The notes beneath the pieces are model-generated. The model did no database searches. It had not been told where the DNA came from and saw only the letters and a list, made by a program, of their open reading frames with translations. 64,000 nucleotides of DNA from assembly GCF_051622035.1 (NCBI RefSeq), contig NC_135362.1, forward strand, positions 11,163,501-11,227,500, in the 5' to 3' direction. Each line of letters starts with the position of its first letter. The stretch's first letter is position 1. Origin of the DNA: Arctopsyche grandis (taxonomy: Eukaryota; Arthropoda; Insecta; Trichoptera; Hydropsychidae). Made by a program: the position numbers and the translations under genes. Below are positions 25,075-36,474 of this stretch, piece after piece.

Positions 25075-26133
25075 ATGGAAGAGCGCGGTCGCAGAGGCGG
25101 GGGCTGGGGAGGTGGACGGGGCAGAGGCGGAGGCGGCGGCAGGGGAGCCGGTGGACAGCGAAGGGGCGGCGGGGGCGGCTGGTGGGGCGCCGGCAAAAAA
25201 CGACATTTCCAACAGCTAGAAGTCGGCGCACGCGGTTTCTTCTGCACGTGCAACTTCCAAGAGAAAAACTGCATCAAAGAAGCGTACAACCTGCTGAATG
25301 AGTTCGCTCCAGCCGATCCCGCCGTCAATCAGACCGCCACCCCCAACCCCACCCCCACCCCAACCCCAACCTCAATCCCGGCACCGAAGGTCGACGACGA
25401 ATGCGAAGACCCCTCAGAGATGCTACACCAACAAATAGCCGAAATCAAGGCCGAAGAACACCGGCCTAAACGATTCTATTCGCTCACTACCAACGTTAAC
25501 AATTGCATATTCATTCAAGCCAACGTCGAGGACCCGGTCGTTCTCGGGCACACAATTGCAAAACACATAGCCGACACCAAAATCCAAAAATCTAGATTCC
25601 TTCTTAGGCTGGTACCCATCGAAGTCACGTGCAGCGTAACTCTCACGGACATCATCAACTCTGCTGGAAAACTCTTCGATAAACATTTCCTATGCGAACC
25701 AACAACTTTCTCCATCGTTTTCAACCGAAGATACAACAATTCCGTATCTAGGGATATTATCATCAAAGAGTTGGCAGATTTGGTCACGTCTAAAAACTGC
25801 AATCACAAGGCAGACCTGACCAATCCTAAATTGGCCATTATCGTAGAAGTGCTCAAGGGCGTGTGCATGATGAGCGTGCTGCCGGACTATCACAAATTAA
25901 AAAAATATAATTTAATCGAACTGTGCTCTAGTCCAGATAAAGATAATGCTAACAAACAAGCCAATGATGACAGTGTAACCATTACTGACAAAGACGCCCC
26001 TGTTATTGATAAGATCATTCCCATTGTTGACGAAGATATTCCTGTTCCTGCCGATGATAATATTCCCATTACTACTAATGTTGAAGAAAATGATGCAGAA
26101 AAACTTGCAGCTAATGAAACTCCCGCATGTTAA
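25075..26133 (+). CDS. Thumpd1: THUMP domain protein 1 (THUMPD1/Tan1-type tRNA acetylation adaptor), intronless
   Basis: One uninterrupted ORF of 352 codons. I chose the Met at 25075 (context GCCATGG) over the in-frame Met at 25054 because the context is stronger and the family-like sequence follows it. Residues 1-40 are an Arg/Gly-rich RGG-like tract. Residues about 41-76 match the family's N-terminal block (GFFCTCNFQEKNCIKEAYNLL). A Pro/Thr repeat sits near residue 90. The THUMP domain spans about 145-290, with LLRLVPIEVTCS and DLTNPKLAIIVEVLKGVCM as landmarks, then YHKLKKYNLIEL. The last 60 residues are acidic and low complexity. THUMPD1/Tan1 partners the NAT10/Kre33 acetyltransferase to make N4-acetylcytidine in tRNA-Ser and tRNA-Leu. 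Two overlapping AATAAA signals (26176 and 26181) precede a genomic A9 run. The lack of introns is notable among intron-rich neighbours. Confidence 0.92.
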   Translation: MEERGRRGGGWGGGRGRGGGGGRGAGGQRRGGGGGWWGAGKKRHFQQLEVGARGFFCTCNFQEKNCIKEAYNLLNEFAPADPAVNQTATPNPTPTPTPTSIPAPKVDDECEDPSEMLHQQIAEIKAEEHRPKRFYSLTTNVNNCIFIQANVEDPVVLGHTIAKHIADTKIQKSRFLLRLVPIEVTCSVTLTDIINSAGKLFDKHFLCEPTTFSIVFNRRYNNSVSRDIIIKELADLVTSKNCNHKADLTNPKLAIIVEVLKGVCMMSVLPDYHKLKKYNLIELCSSPDKDNANKQANDDSVTITDKDAPVIDKIIPIVDEDIPVPADDNIPITTNVEENDAEKLAANETPAC

Positions 26134-26175
26134 TACGCACTTGAATTGCTTATATTCAAATATTATTTTGTATTT

Positions 26176-26205
26176 AATAAAATAAATATAATTTTGAAAA
26201 AAAAA
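26176..26205 (+). terminator. Polyadenylation signals and genomic A-run of Thumpd1
   Basis: Two overlapping AATAAA hexamers start at 26176 and 26181. A run of nine A follows at 26197-26205. The spacing equals a normal cleavage distance, so the A-run could be the remnant of a retrotransposed poly(A) tail, or chance in AT-rich DNA. Confidence 0.65.
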
Positions 26206-26282
26206 GCCTTTTTGTAATAATATCTAAACTAAATACAATTGGTAATTTCAAGATATAATTATAAAACACATATTCTTCATGC

Positions 26283-26880
26283 CTGATGGTCGTGATCCAG
26301 CTCTCTCAACACCCCACAACTTCCAATAATCCAACTTCAGTTTTCCCAGTGGCAGCCCCGATCTGGTCACTCCATCTTATTTGGGATCTTCCTGAGCTTC
26401 CAAGAACGACCAGTTTATCCAGGCTGTTCTGGTCTCTCCTCATGATGTGCCCGAAGAACTACAATACACGCTTTAGACATATAGATGACAGCCTATCGCC
26501 AACCCTCAGCTCTTGCAGGATGGAGACATTGGATCTTCTCGCTGTCCAGAAGATTCTAAGCAGCCACCTCCAGCACCACATTTCAAAAGCGTCTGTTATC
26601 TATCCACCTGCTCGCACCATCTATGTCTCCATTCGGTATAAAAATACGGAAACAACCACAGCTTGGACCAGAAGCATTTTATTTTATTTCAGTCTCACAC
26701 CCTTCGTTGTTCAGAGATAAATTTAACTTGTGTAAAACTTCAAGATCAGATAAGCGTCCATCATCATAATCTTAGTTTTCGCTCTGTACATCTCGAGTAG
26801 ATCTGCTATTTCTTGATCGAAGTTAGCTATGAGAGTGGTATCATCAGCGTATTCGAAATTGGACATGCTTTTACCCCTTC
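26283..26880 (-). pseudogene. Degenerate LINE reverse-transcriptase fragment
   Basis: On the minus strand the catalytic motif reads EYADDTTLIANFDQEIADLL near 26870-26810. A later block reads FGHIMRRDQNSLDKLVVLG, then QIRWSDQI, the common C-terminal blocks of insect endonuclease/reverse-transcriptase LINEs. Stops and frameshifts interrupt it. The 5' part is absent. Confidence 0.85.
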
Positions 26881-27157
26881 CTCATAGTCAACAAGCTCTC
26901 ATGGTATACTTGCCACAAATATTGAACAGCATGGAAGATTAAATAAAAAAACCGAAAGAGATCCAAACGACAGACCCAATTTAATGGAAGATGGTCTTCC
27001 CAAATTGAACCCTCTGCCGTGTTTTGAAATGAAAACTAATACTAAAAAGCATTCAAGGTCATTTGAAATAAAACAACGACTTAATTTCACATACTGTAAT
27101 TGTGTATGCTTCATATATATTTATTTATATATTGTTTTTTCGGGTCTACCTCATGGG

Positions 27158-27480
27158 CCGGAATGTGAAATGCCGGAAAGCGCAAATATCGGAAGTAAAG
27201 ATCGAAAATCGAAAGATAAAAAAGGGTGCATGGTAAACGGTACATACTCACTTAATTTGCGCGAGCAGGATACAACAGGAACAAGAGAAACAGGCTTTTC
27301 CTCCCGTATTCTGCGCGCACATTAATACGGGAGGAAAAGCCTGTTCCTCTTGTTCCTGTTGTATCCTGCTCGCGCAAATTAAGTGAGTATGTACTGTTTA
27401 CCATGCACCCTTTTTTTTGATCTTTCGACTTAAGATCTTTGCCTTCCGATATTTGCGTTTTCCGGCATTTCACATTCCGG
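27158..27480. mobile_element. Foldback (long hairpin) element
   Basis: Near-perfect inverted arms of about 155 bp (27158-27310 and 27324-27480) are separated by about 13 bp. They begin CCGGAATGTGAAATGCCGG and end with its complement. The arms differ by a few bases and indels. No target duplication is certain. Confidence 0.92.
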
Positions 27481-28963
27481 CTCGTCACGGAGACCGTGTT
27501 TTTTCTTGTTGTATCTTCCTAATTCACATATATCAGTCAAACGTCAAAACAAGACAAACATTTCAACATACGTTGTCCATCTTTCAACATATATTGAATA
27601 TATTTCTACACCTCCACATTCCGAAATCAGCAGTTTACTTATTGCTACATCGTAATATTAAGAAAAATATTAAATTGCAAATTTTAAGAATGACTTCACT
27701 GTCAACATTTGATAAATTTTGCTAGTATGCATCACAATATGAAAATATGACTTTATTTTATTTATAAATAACGGCTAAATGCCACCAACAACTATTAAAA
27801 ACTAAGCATCGCCTTTCAACATACATGGAAGGCCTCGTGAATAGTGTAGTCAAGTAAAAACAAGATAATTCATAATTAACATCAAATTAAAAGGTTGAAA
27901 ACGAAAAGAATAATTAAAATAGATTTATGCATTTTTATCAATGTCTTAAAAATGTATTCGCCGCCATTTACTTGGCTTTGGCTTCATATGAAATCAAAAA
28001 GATTTCAAAAATTGCATTTCATTTAAAATAAAACATGATTGTCTTACGGAAGCAATGCACATGATACTCAAAACAGTCGAGCACATATGCAGACGGCTAA
28101 AACTGGATAAGAATTCTTGAAACTATTATACAAAATGTTATAAAAAAATGTTTACAAGCATTTAAAACCTTGATGGTATTTTACAATAAAAAAATCAATA
28201 CTGTAACCATACAGACACAAGCTGATTCAACTGAATAAGTAAATATTTACAAGCACGTGTCAACTATATACATCTTCCTAATTTGTACTAATTAAAATAT
28301 ATTAATGTTCAAAAAATAAATATACAAATTATATTTGTAAAAGCAAAAAATTATACCTTTCATTCTTTTTAGTTTAAAACCATTTAATTTACATATCTCT
28401 AATATACAAATGCAGTTAAATTTCATTGCATTGTCAAATTAAAAAATGCTGTTTTTAATTCCAATTCAAAACCACTTCAGAATGGGACCCATTAAAAACA
28501 CTGGAATAAAACTGAATTAAAATCAACAATCAGCTTTAATCATAAATATTTACACAATTAAAATTAGTCATAAACAGAAGTATTGAAACATTCTGATTTT
28601 AAGTGAATATCAGTTTTAAATGCCTCTTAAAGGACACTTTTGAACAGTACATACATACATACATATGTACAAATGCAACACCCACAAATTATTTTATTAG
28701 ATTGCTTAACAATTCATTTAAAACTAGTTTCAAAAATAAGGTTTTCTAATTCATTACACATATAAAAACAATTCATTACACATAAACAAAAATTAAATGC
28801 AACTTGAGTAAATAAAGTCTTACCACTGAAATAGTATTGCTAAAAACCAGATTAGTCGTATATTATAATATGTATATAAACGTCTAATTGTGTATTTGAT
28901 AAATTAAAATGCGATAAGAAAAATGAATCATGATACTAATATAAGTAAACTGTAAAATTGTTG
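27481..28963. other. Usp36 3' UTR and convergent intergenic stretch
   Basis: Very AT-rich, with an (ACAT)n run at about 28650. It must include the Usp36 3' UTR; the end is not determined. Confidence 0.5.
28693..28698 (-). terminator. Candidate polyadenylation signal of Usp36
   Basis: TTTATT on the + strand (AATAAA on the transcript strand), 266 nt downstream of the Usp36 stop. Further copies lie near 27753-27765, so the 3' UTR end is uncertain. Confidence 0.35.
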
Positions 28964-31900
28964 TCAGTGATTTCTATTGTATTGTTGATGATAATGATTG
29001 TTGGAATGATGACGTGAATAATGTGAAGCGAATCTTCCTCTTGATTTGTGTTTGAAATTTCGATTGTGATGATAGAATTTCTTGAAACCATTTTTACTTC
29101 CCCATTTGTTTAACTGATTTTGGCTCTCCTACAGAAACAAAAATTTAATTACATTTACATATATTAAAAATTAAAATTTCCATCGATAAAAACAAGAAAC
29201 TATTTTTACCTGAAATCCATTATAGTTGCTGTGTCGCCCATTGTAATATTTATTGTTATTGTAATTATTATACCTAGGCTTTTTTACCCGTCCTCTGTCC
29301 ATTTCATCATCTGCTTCAGCAGCTCTCTTTAACTCACTCTTTTTGTCCTCGAATACCTTTAAAAATAAACAAAAAAAACATTACACGAATTAGACTAACA
29401 CATAACTTCTTAATAATAATTCAACAACGAAACTATGAACCTGTCTGTTAAGCTGTGCATGAGTTCCATTCCATGTACTAACTGGTGCTCCGTATCCACG
29501 ATGAGACAGACGTTGAAGTTGGCCAACGGCTTCATTGTCTTTCAGTAAATTTTCACGTGACGTACCTGTCTCATTTAGCGATTCGTTTCCATTTGTTGAC
29601 CTAAAATAAAGACAAAAAATGCGTCAGTAAACCGATTTGTCAATTTTAGCGCGCAATTCAAATGTAAAGCAATTACTTATTGCTCGAACTCTTCTGTGAA
29701 TTTGAACTTAATCTTTCATCGGGATTTTCGTGCGAAACTTTCCATCCGTGTGATGTTGCTTTTGTTACGGGAGATTTAGATTCATGATCGTTCTTTGCAT
29801 CAGCATCATCGTCGTCATCATCTTGATTGTCACCATCCGAATCGTAAGGCACGAGTGAGGTGGGTGTTGATCCGTTGGATGGTCCAGACTTTTTCTGAGT
29901 TTTGTTTGAATTTGACTCATTTATAACACAATTGGCCGAAGAACTCGAATTTTGCAACGTCTTTTGTACGATAGTTGATTTATTTTCACCAATACTGTTC
30001 TTATGTTCACTGTTTTTATGGTTGCCATTAGTTACTTTGTTCAGATTATTAATCTTTTGTTCACCATATTGACTACCGTTCGTTTTATGATCACCATTTG
30101 AACTAATTTTAGAATTTTTATCATTAGTAATTTTACCATTTGACGATGAATGGGCAATGGAATTGCCCAAAGAATTTTTAATTGAACTATTAGACGTTTT
30201 ATTATGTTGTGGATTACTAGATGCACCATTCGCTATTTGACCATTCGTATTAAAGTATGTTATTTTATTTTGACCATTAGAAACACTATTCGAGGTACCG
30301 TTAGTTTTTTGATCACAAAGTTTAGAATTGGTGAGAGATAAGCTGAGTAAAGACTTGTCTTTTGACGAATCGTTGAAACCATTCTCATTCAGTTTATGCA
30401 CTGATGACTTACAAGGTGTGATATTCCCAGGTTTAAATTTCAGAATAATCGGTGAAGATCTTTCTTGATCTAAATTTAAATTGCTTTCAGATGTATTAGT
30501 GGACTTACTGGAATTACTTTCCAAGCATTTCAGGGGTTTGAGCATCAACGGTCCAATGGAATTTGGGATATTTTCCTTGGATTCCTTTAACGTTTGGCTA
30601 GAAGACATTATGGTGGACTTAATATTATTTTTGCTAGGACTGTTCAATGGGGAACAAAGTTCATAAAACATAATGTAGGCATTGGTGTTCAAAACTGAAG
30701 AAATCGATATTTCTCGCACACAACTATCGTCAAATTGATAAAATGCGCCAGACGGACCGTAGCCAACTGCAGTATAATGGCCACAATTCTGCGATTGTCC
30801 AAGATGTGTCACCACAGAGACGAGCCGATAACCCTAGTAATGAAAATGTTTTTTAATTAGCAAGCTATGATGAGTTATTGAAAAGAAAAAAATTCAATGA
30901 CTTACTAATTGCTGAGAACTGTTTTGATTGTGCATAAATTTATTTAAAGACAAACGTTGCCTAAACTGAACATGTTTAGTAAGTTTACCACCAGTTATTG
31001 AAAATCGCTTCAAAGCTATACACAATACCATCGGGGCGCGTTCAATAAAAAATTGCTTAGTTGCAGAAACCTACGATTATTAAAAATAACAATAACAAGT
31101 TAAAATTAGTCATCTTTATCAATAACAAACATACATGCGAGAACAGTAAAACATACCTTTTTATTACAAAATTCACATTTATAGCCTAAATCCTCGAGAC
31201 GTTCTCTAGAAAAAAATGTTTCTAAAGCTTCATCTATGGTTGAAGCTTTTCTAGCGTCCACGAGTAGATCTTGAAAATGTTGAAACGTAGTAGACACTCG
31301 ACCGCAAGCCAAACATCTCACAACCGATCTGAGGTATCCCCCAAGAATTTGATTGAGCGGAGTAGTTTCTTTACTGTACTGATCTAGTTGCGCGCAATCA
31401 AATCGAGACACATAAGCCTTTTCCATTGCTTCAACTAAATACCTAGAAAAATCAAAACAGCCTTATCATTCAGCTTAAAAAGATAATTATCAAAAAAATG
31501 AACGATAAGGTGGTAAATTAGTAAATAAGATAAACCATTTTCATTGCTTTTATTTCCTCGATTACCATTTTTTATTTACCTTAAAAACTCGTGTGCATCC
31601 TCTTGCCTTCCTGGAGTTAAATGACGACATATAAGTCGTAGATTCGAGTACACCTGCCATGGCTTGATAGGTCCTCCAGAATTTTGGGTATCGATGAGAG
31701 TTTTTCTCATACCACAAATTATACAATTACCTAACATTATCGAATAGACAATTGTTAAAATTTAACTTATGTTGTACGAAGCTTGAACGAAAAATTTTAC
31801 TAGAAAAATATTTACCATTCTGTTGATTACACTTTTCGGAATGATTTTCCGATATTAGCCAATTCGCGAAAGCGGACACGTGGAATAAAGCTTGCAATGT

Positions 31901-33852
31901 TGAATTTAGATAGCACGTATTGCCAATATTTTGCATTCCCGATCCCACTTGCCATCCTAACCGCCAACCGTGACGAACTGCAGATTGTGGAAAAAGTACA
32001 CGCTTTGGCGATGGAAGTGAATTTTCTTGTTCCACTTTTCCTGTAAAATTGGAAATTTGATATAAACATACAATTAAATTTTGCGGTTTAAAGATAAGTG
32101 AGGTGTCAGTTTGTGGTGAAAAAATATAATCAGAATATAATAGGTATGATTTCCGACATGGGGCCCCTCGAATAGTCAGGGCCCTGGAACTTTGAACCTG
32201 CATACAACTAATCTAAACGTACGATACGTAACATCCGCATATATATTTGCTATCTAATACTGTATAAAAGTAAAATTAAATTTGAATAGAATACGTATTA
32301 AGTTGATTCGGTAGACAAGTTATATTCAATAATTATACTATTTCTGAATCAATATTAAAACAATTGAAAACACCATCTTTATATTAAACCTAGATTTCAA
32401 TTTATAGAAGACATTTATTCTTATTTTTATTTATATTGAATAGTTCCGTTTAGAAATATTAGCAAGCGAATGTAAATACAACCGCACTGTCTATAACTCT
32501 TTTTATACGGCTTTTCGCCATAACTTATTGTAATAAACATATCAATATACATTCCCGTATGTGTGATCATTAATTCTATCGATTACAACAAAATATCTAT
32601 ACCCTTCAGGTATAAACACAGATTACCTAAACACAATCTGCTTTAGGTCATCGACTTTAGTGAGTCTTTAATTAGTATTAGATGTATTATGAGCATTTTT
32701 TATAAGGATTGTAAATAGGTTTTTGAGCTATTTTTCCTATTATGCTGTAGATTAACATTAGAATAATATAATACTATGATTACTAACCAAATTAAATTAA
32801 ATTGTAAAATAGAAAATGATCAGTAGATCAGTAGCTATTAAAATAGATATAAGATGTATTGTGAACATAATTTCGTAATAATAAAAAGCATTTAAAATCA
32901 AATATCATTTCCAAAGTATAATTTTACCGAACCGCAAAAAATATCGGTTCATTTTGGCAAAAACAACAGTTCTCTGGTTTTCGGTTTGGGTCCCTGGTTT
33001 TGACCGATTAATATTTGCCCACATATATTCGTACATTAGTAGCTGTTATCAAGCATTACTAGATTTCATAAGCTTCATTTTACATCGAATGAATAAAATT
33101 TATATATTAAAATACTGTTAACATAAACAATCGGCTTTCGGTTGTTTTTATTATTTATTTTTTAAATGACAGCATAGTGCATTTATATTCAACAGTTAAA
33201 TTGAAAAAAAAAATTATTATGAAGAGAAAAACAATTGTATTATTTATTTTAAGTGCATGTAAAAATTTCGATTGTCATTTGTTTAACATCGCATAGCGGA
33301 TCAATGAGGAAAAATTTTCAAACAAATTGAAACAATCGAATGACGTTTCGCGAAGTGTCGCCACAACACGGGGCCGAAAGATACATCGTAAGTGTGGATG
33401 TGTGTTGGTGTGTTGGTGTGTTGGTGTGGTAGTGTGAATGTGTGAAACGTGCACTTAGTAAATAGGTAGAGGTTATGTATACCCGGAGAGTGCACTGCGG
33501 CGTGCGAGTTGGAGTGTGAATGCGAATGCGAATGCGAATGCGAGTTGTCTTCGGGGCGCAGCAGCAGATATTTGGCCTTGAGCGAGACGGAGTGCAGCAG
33601 GTGGTGGTGGTGGTAGGAGCCCGCCTCTTCGAACTGCACGGCCGACAGCAGGTGCGAGCGAACGCCTCCGCTCAGCCGCGCCGACAGCTCGCCCCCTGCG
33701 CCGCCCCCCGCGCCCCCGCACGCCGCACTCCCGCCGCCCGCCCCCCCCGCGCTCCCCGCCTCCTGCAGCGCCAGCCGGAGGGCGCCCCCCGCCGCCTGAG
33801 ACCCGCATCCGTTCGAGACGGTAGGCGCCGGCATCGCGCTCCCAATCCTCAC
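28964..33852 (-). CDS. Usp36 (scny): Ubiquitin carboxyl-terminal hydrolase 36 (scrawny), nine coding exons
   Basis: Exons in transcript order: 33852-33483, 32040-31816, 31730-31580, 31442-31157, 31070-30906, 30833-29677, 29600-29441, 29356-29210, 29128-28964 (TGA). All phases agree and the sum is 2826 nt (941 aa plus stop). The Met at 33834 (MPAPTVSNG) is an alternative start. Exon 1 gives an Ala/Gly-rich N terminus, then [10 protein letters not shown], typical of the family, and a His-Ser repeat. The catalytic Cys lies in [15 protein letters not shown] (about residue 166) and the catalytic His in NCGHYTAVG (about 418). Two CxxC pairs (CLACGR, CEFCNKK) form the USP zinc finger. After about residue 435 the protein is Asn/Ser-rich and then basic at the C terminus. 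USP36 removes ubiquitin from nucleolar proteins and histone H2B and restrains autophagy and differentiation in flies. Confidence 0.94.
32041..33482 (-). other. First intron of Usp36
   Basis: Bounded by donor GTATAC (33482) and acceptor TTTTACAG (32041). AT-rich apart from a (GTGTTGGT)n-like simple tract at about 33396-33435. No transposon recognised. Confidence 0.8.
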
Positions 33853-34100
33853 TACTCTACTCTACTCTACTCTACTCTACACTACTTCTCCCGCCCTGTC
33901 ACTACCACTATCACTGCCACTGGCACTGGCACTGGCGCTATTGCCGCGCTTTCTAGCAAGCCGCAGTCGAGTCGAGCGAGCGAGCCAGCACCAGCAGCCG
34001 AGCACACCGCTCGCCGCTAGCTAGCCCCGCCCCGCGCCCCGCACTCGCCCCCCCGCCCTGCACTCCCGCGCGACGCCACGCGGTACCACACGCGGCTCTT
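33853..34100 (-). promoter_or_regulatory. GC-rich 5' UTR/promoter region of Usp36
   Basis: Base composition changes sharply from AT-rich to strongly GC-rich from about 33.58 kb (inside exon 1) to 34.1 kb. It contains pentamer repeats (TACTC)n at about 33853-33880 and (CACTGG)n at about 33915-33935. Its position directly upstream of the Usp36 start suggests promoter and 5' UTR. No TATA box was assigned. Confidence 0.55.
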
Positions 34101-34432
34101 GTCTATGCCACCATCGCTCATTCCACCGCACTCACAATCTTTCGCTTCGATTTATCTCCAAATTACCGACGCTTCCTGACTCGACGCCCTCGTTTACAAT
34201 TTTCTATGTCGTTTCAGATCGTCGTTTCACTTTTAGACGCAGACTAGATACAGCAAGTTGAAAATTTTTAAATCGATCTTTAACTAAAACACTATCGAAA
34301 TAGCGGTAATTCGACTATTCGTCACGTTGCGGTGGTCACAAAGACAATTTTTGGCACTCAAGTTCTCGTTAGTATGATAGTTATCGATAGTATGATGGAC
34401 TTTTCAGCTGCCAGATGTTCCGTTATAGAGAT

Positions 34433-35527
34433 TGTGGCGGCTCGCTTATACGACATGGTCGAGTTTGGTTGCCTTCCTGCGAGTGGGGACCAAACCGGCT
34501 GGGTTCGGAGAGCTACTACTCACTCTGTCTTCAGCTGTCATATAATAAACACGTGCATTAACATGCCAGTCGTCTCATTCGTTCATCCTCCATACTGGTG
34601 ACCCCCGACATCGAGCCACGCAGCCTCGATCAATTTCAACATGCCGCTCATCCCTGCCTCGCCGAGTCAGGCGGGAGAAGCTACCCGCCGCGCCCCCATC
34701 GCCATCAACAGAGCGCGTCGCGGCCCGCGGGTGACAATAAACGAGCAGACACGGCTACCTACCTACCTACCTACCTACCGACGTCCAGCCACAACGTCGA
34801 CGACAGGTGCTTTTAAAAAATGGGGGAGCGAATGAGACGACGATCTTGACAGCTGGATGTGGAGTCATGCGCGATCCACTACACATAGAACGGTCATCCA
34901 GCACCACAAGACATACACCACCTCAGCACCATCATCATCATCATCATCAAGGCCCCGTCCGTCCCCACGAGCGTCGTCACGCCGAGACGGGCGGTAGCGC
35001 TACAACACCTCCACGAGCCACAACGACTCACAGTCCAGCTCGGAGTATCATCAACCACATCGATGCCCCTGCCGCCCCCGCCGCCCCACCAACCGACATC
35101 AGCCTCGGAAGAGCGGCGCCGGCGCAGCATCGCATCGCATCGGCGCGACCATCGGACCACCCACCGTCCTGCTCGCGACGTCACCGCCCTCGAATCTACC
35201 GACCATTCAGGGCGGTACACCTATGTACACAGCGGATGACCCACGTCAACAATTTTTTTTCTCCCCACGTAATAATTTTTTTCTCTTTGTGTAACAATAA
35301 TTTTTTTCTTTTGTAAAATTTGTTTCTTTGTAATTTTGGTATCGCTGATGCTGGGGGGGGAGTGATGTGGCGGCTCGCTTATACGACATGGTCGAGTTTG
35401 GTTGCCTTCCTGCGAGTGGGGACCAAACCGGCTGGGTTCGGAGAGCTACTACTCACTCTGTCTTCAGCTGTCATATAATAAACACGTGCATTAACATGCC
35501 AGTCGTCTCATTCGTTCATCCTCCATA
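34433..35527 (+). mobile_element. Short non-autonomous LTR retrotransposon (TRIM-like), apparently young
   Basis: Two 162-bp LTRs, 34433-34594 and 35366-35527, read identically (TGTGGCGGC...CCTCCATA). The target duplication is AGAT (34429-34432, 35528-35531). Immediately inside is CTGGTGACCCCCGACATCG, a primer-binding-site-like sequence. A purine tract GGGGGGGGAGTGA precedes the 3' LTR. The 771-bp interior has a (CTAC)n run and a CAT repeat but no protease, reverse transcriptase or integrase motif, so it must depend on another element. Confidence 0.92.
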
Positions 35528-35691
35528 AGATCTTAGTGACTGTGACCAGTAATCACCAAACCGAAATAGCCCGGTGTGAAGCCATTTCGAAAGATCGCTC
35601 GAATCTGCTTTCGCTCATCTATGAAATATTTATGATAGATCAAGCCTGCAACTAATAATTACTAATGGATCAAGTAAATGGGGGACCCCAG

Positions 35692-35979
35692 CAGTGCCGG
35701 TTTTAGGGGGGGGCTGGGTCGGGCAGCGTTTGAGGGCGCTGCTGCATGTATGTTGGGGTGCCACTGCATACACCAAAGGCACTTTAAAATTTAAAATTAG
35801 GGCGCCAAAGACCCTAAAAAATTTTAGATTAGAGTGCCAAAGGCGAAACTTAAATTGATTATTTGAAATTGAAACTTATCTCCTGTCTACAATGTCACAA
35901 AATAATTTGTCACAATTTTCTATGGGCGCTTAGAAAAATTGCCCGAGAGCGCCATAGGGTGGGTGTAAGGGCGGCACTG
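35692..35979. mobile_element. hAT-type MITE, 288 bp
   Basis: Terminal inverted repeats CAGTGCCG/CGGCACTG, flanked by a perfect 8-bp target duplication GACCCCAG (35684-35691, 35980-35987). It has no coding capacity. The 8-bp duplication and CAGTG ends point to hAT. Confidence 0.92.
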
Positions 35980-36296
35980 GACCCCAGGCGCATTTGAAAT
36001 TTGAGGCCCCCACTTCAGTAAAAAAAAATGCTACCATCATTTTTTACCATTCTTTTCAGTGAATATATGATTTTTCATTTTGATTTTACAAAACCATATG
36101 TTTTTAATTTATTTACTTTATCTACTTAAAACACAAAAAGTTTTTGGAATAAAATAGATACTATATGAAATAGGTATTGATTTAATTTCTTTTGGTTTAC
36201 AAACGTATTATGGACAATGATAACAATAAATTTGTAAGTTGTGAATTTTGGTAGCAAAGGCCCATTTCGGGGTCCCTAAGATTCGAGAGCCTCAAG

Positions 36297-36474
36297 GCGC
36301 TCTTCCACCGAATACGTTGACGCACACGTATCGTATTTGCGCCAAAGTATGCAACTTACGTACGTGGTTTGTAATGGGTGTGCGCGCACCGCCACAGGAC
36401 GGTGACGCATACGGACTTCTGCCGCCGTCATCAGTCACGATACGTGTGCATCAACGTATTCGGTGGAAGAGCGC
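36297..36474. mobile_element. Small inverted-repeat element, 178 bp
   Basis: 38-bp arms (36297-36334 and 36437-36474), starting GCGCTCTTCCACCGAATACG, pair with one mismatch. The interior is GC-richer than its surroundings. No target duplication was found, so it may be a MITE with lost flanks. Confidence 0.75.

Noticed and set aside
27252-27488. Overlapping ORFs encoding similar peptides on both strands
   Set aside because: They are the two arms of the foldback element read on opposite strands, not genes.
34807-35316. 169-codon ORF with a His run inside the TRIM-like element
   Set aside because: The His run comes from a CAT microsatellite. No gag, protease or polymerase motif is present, so it is probably non-coding interior.
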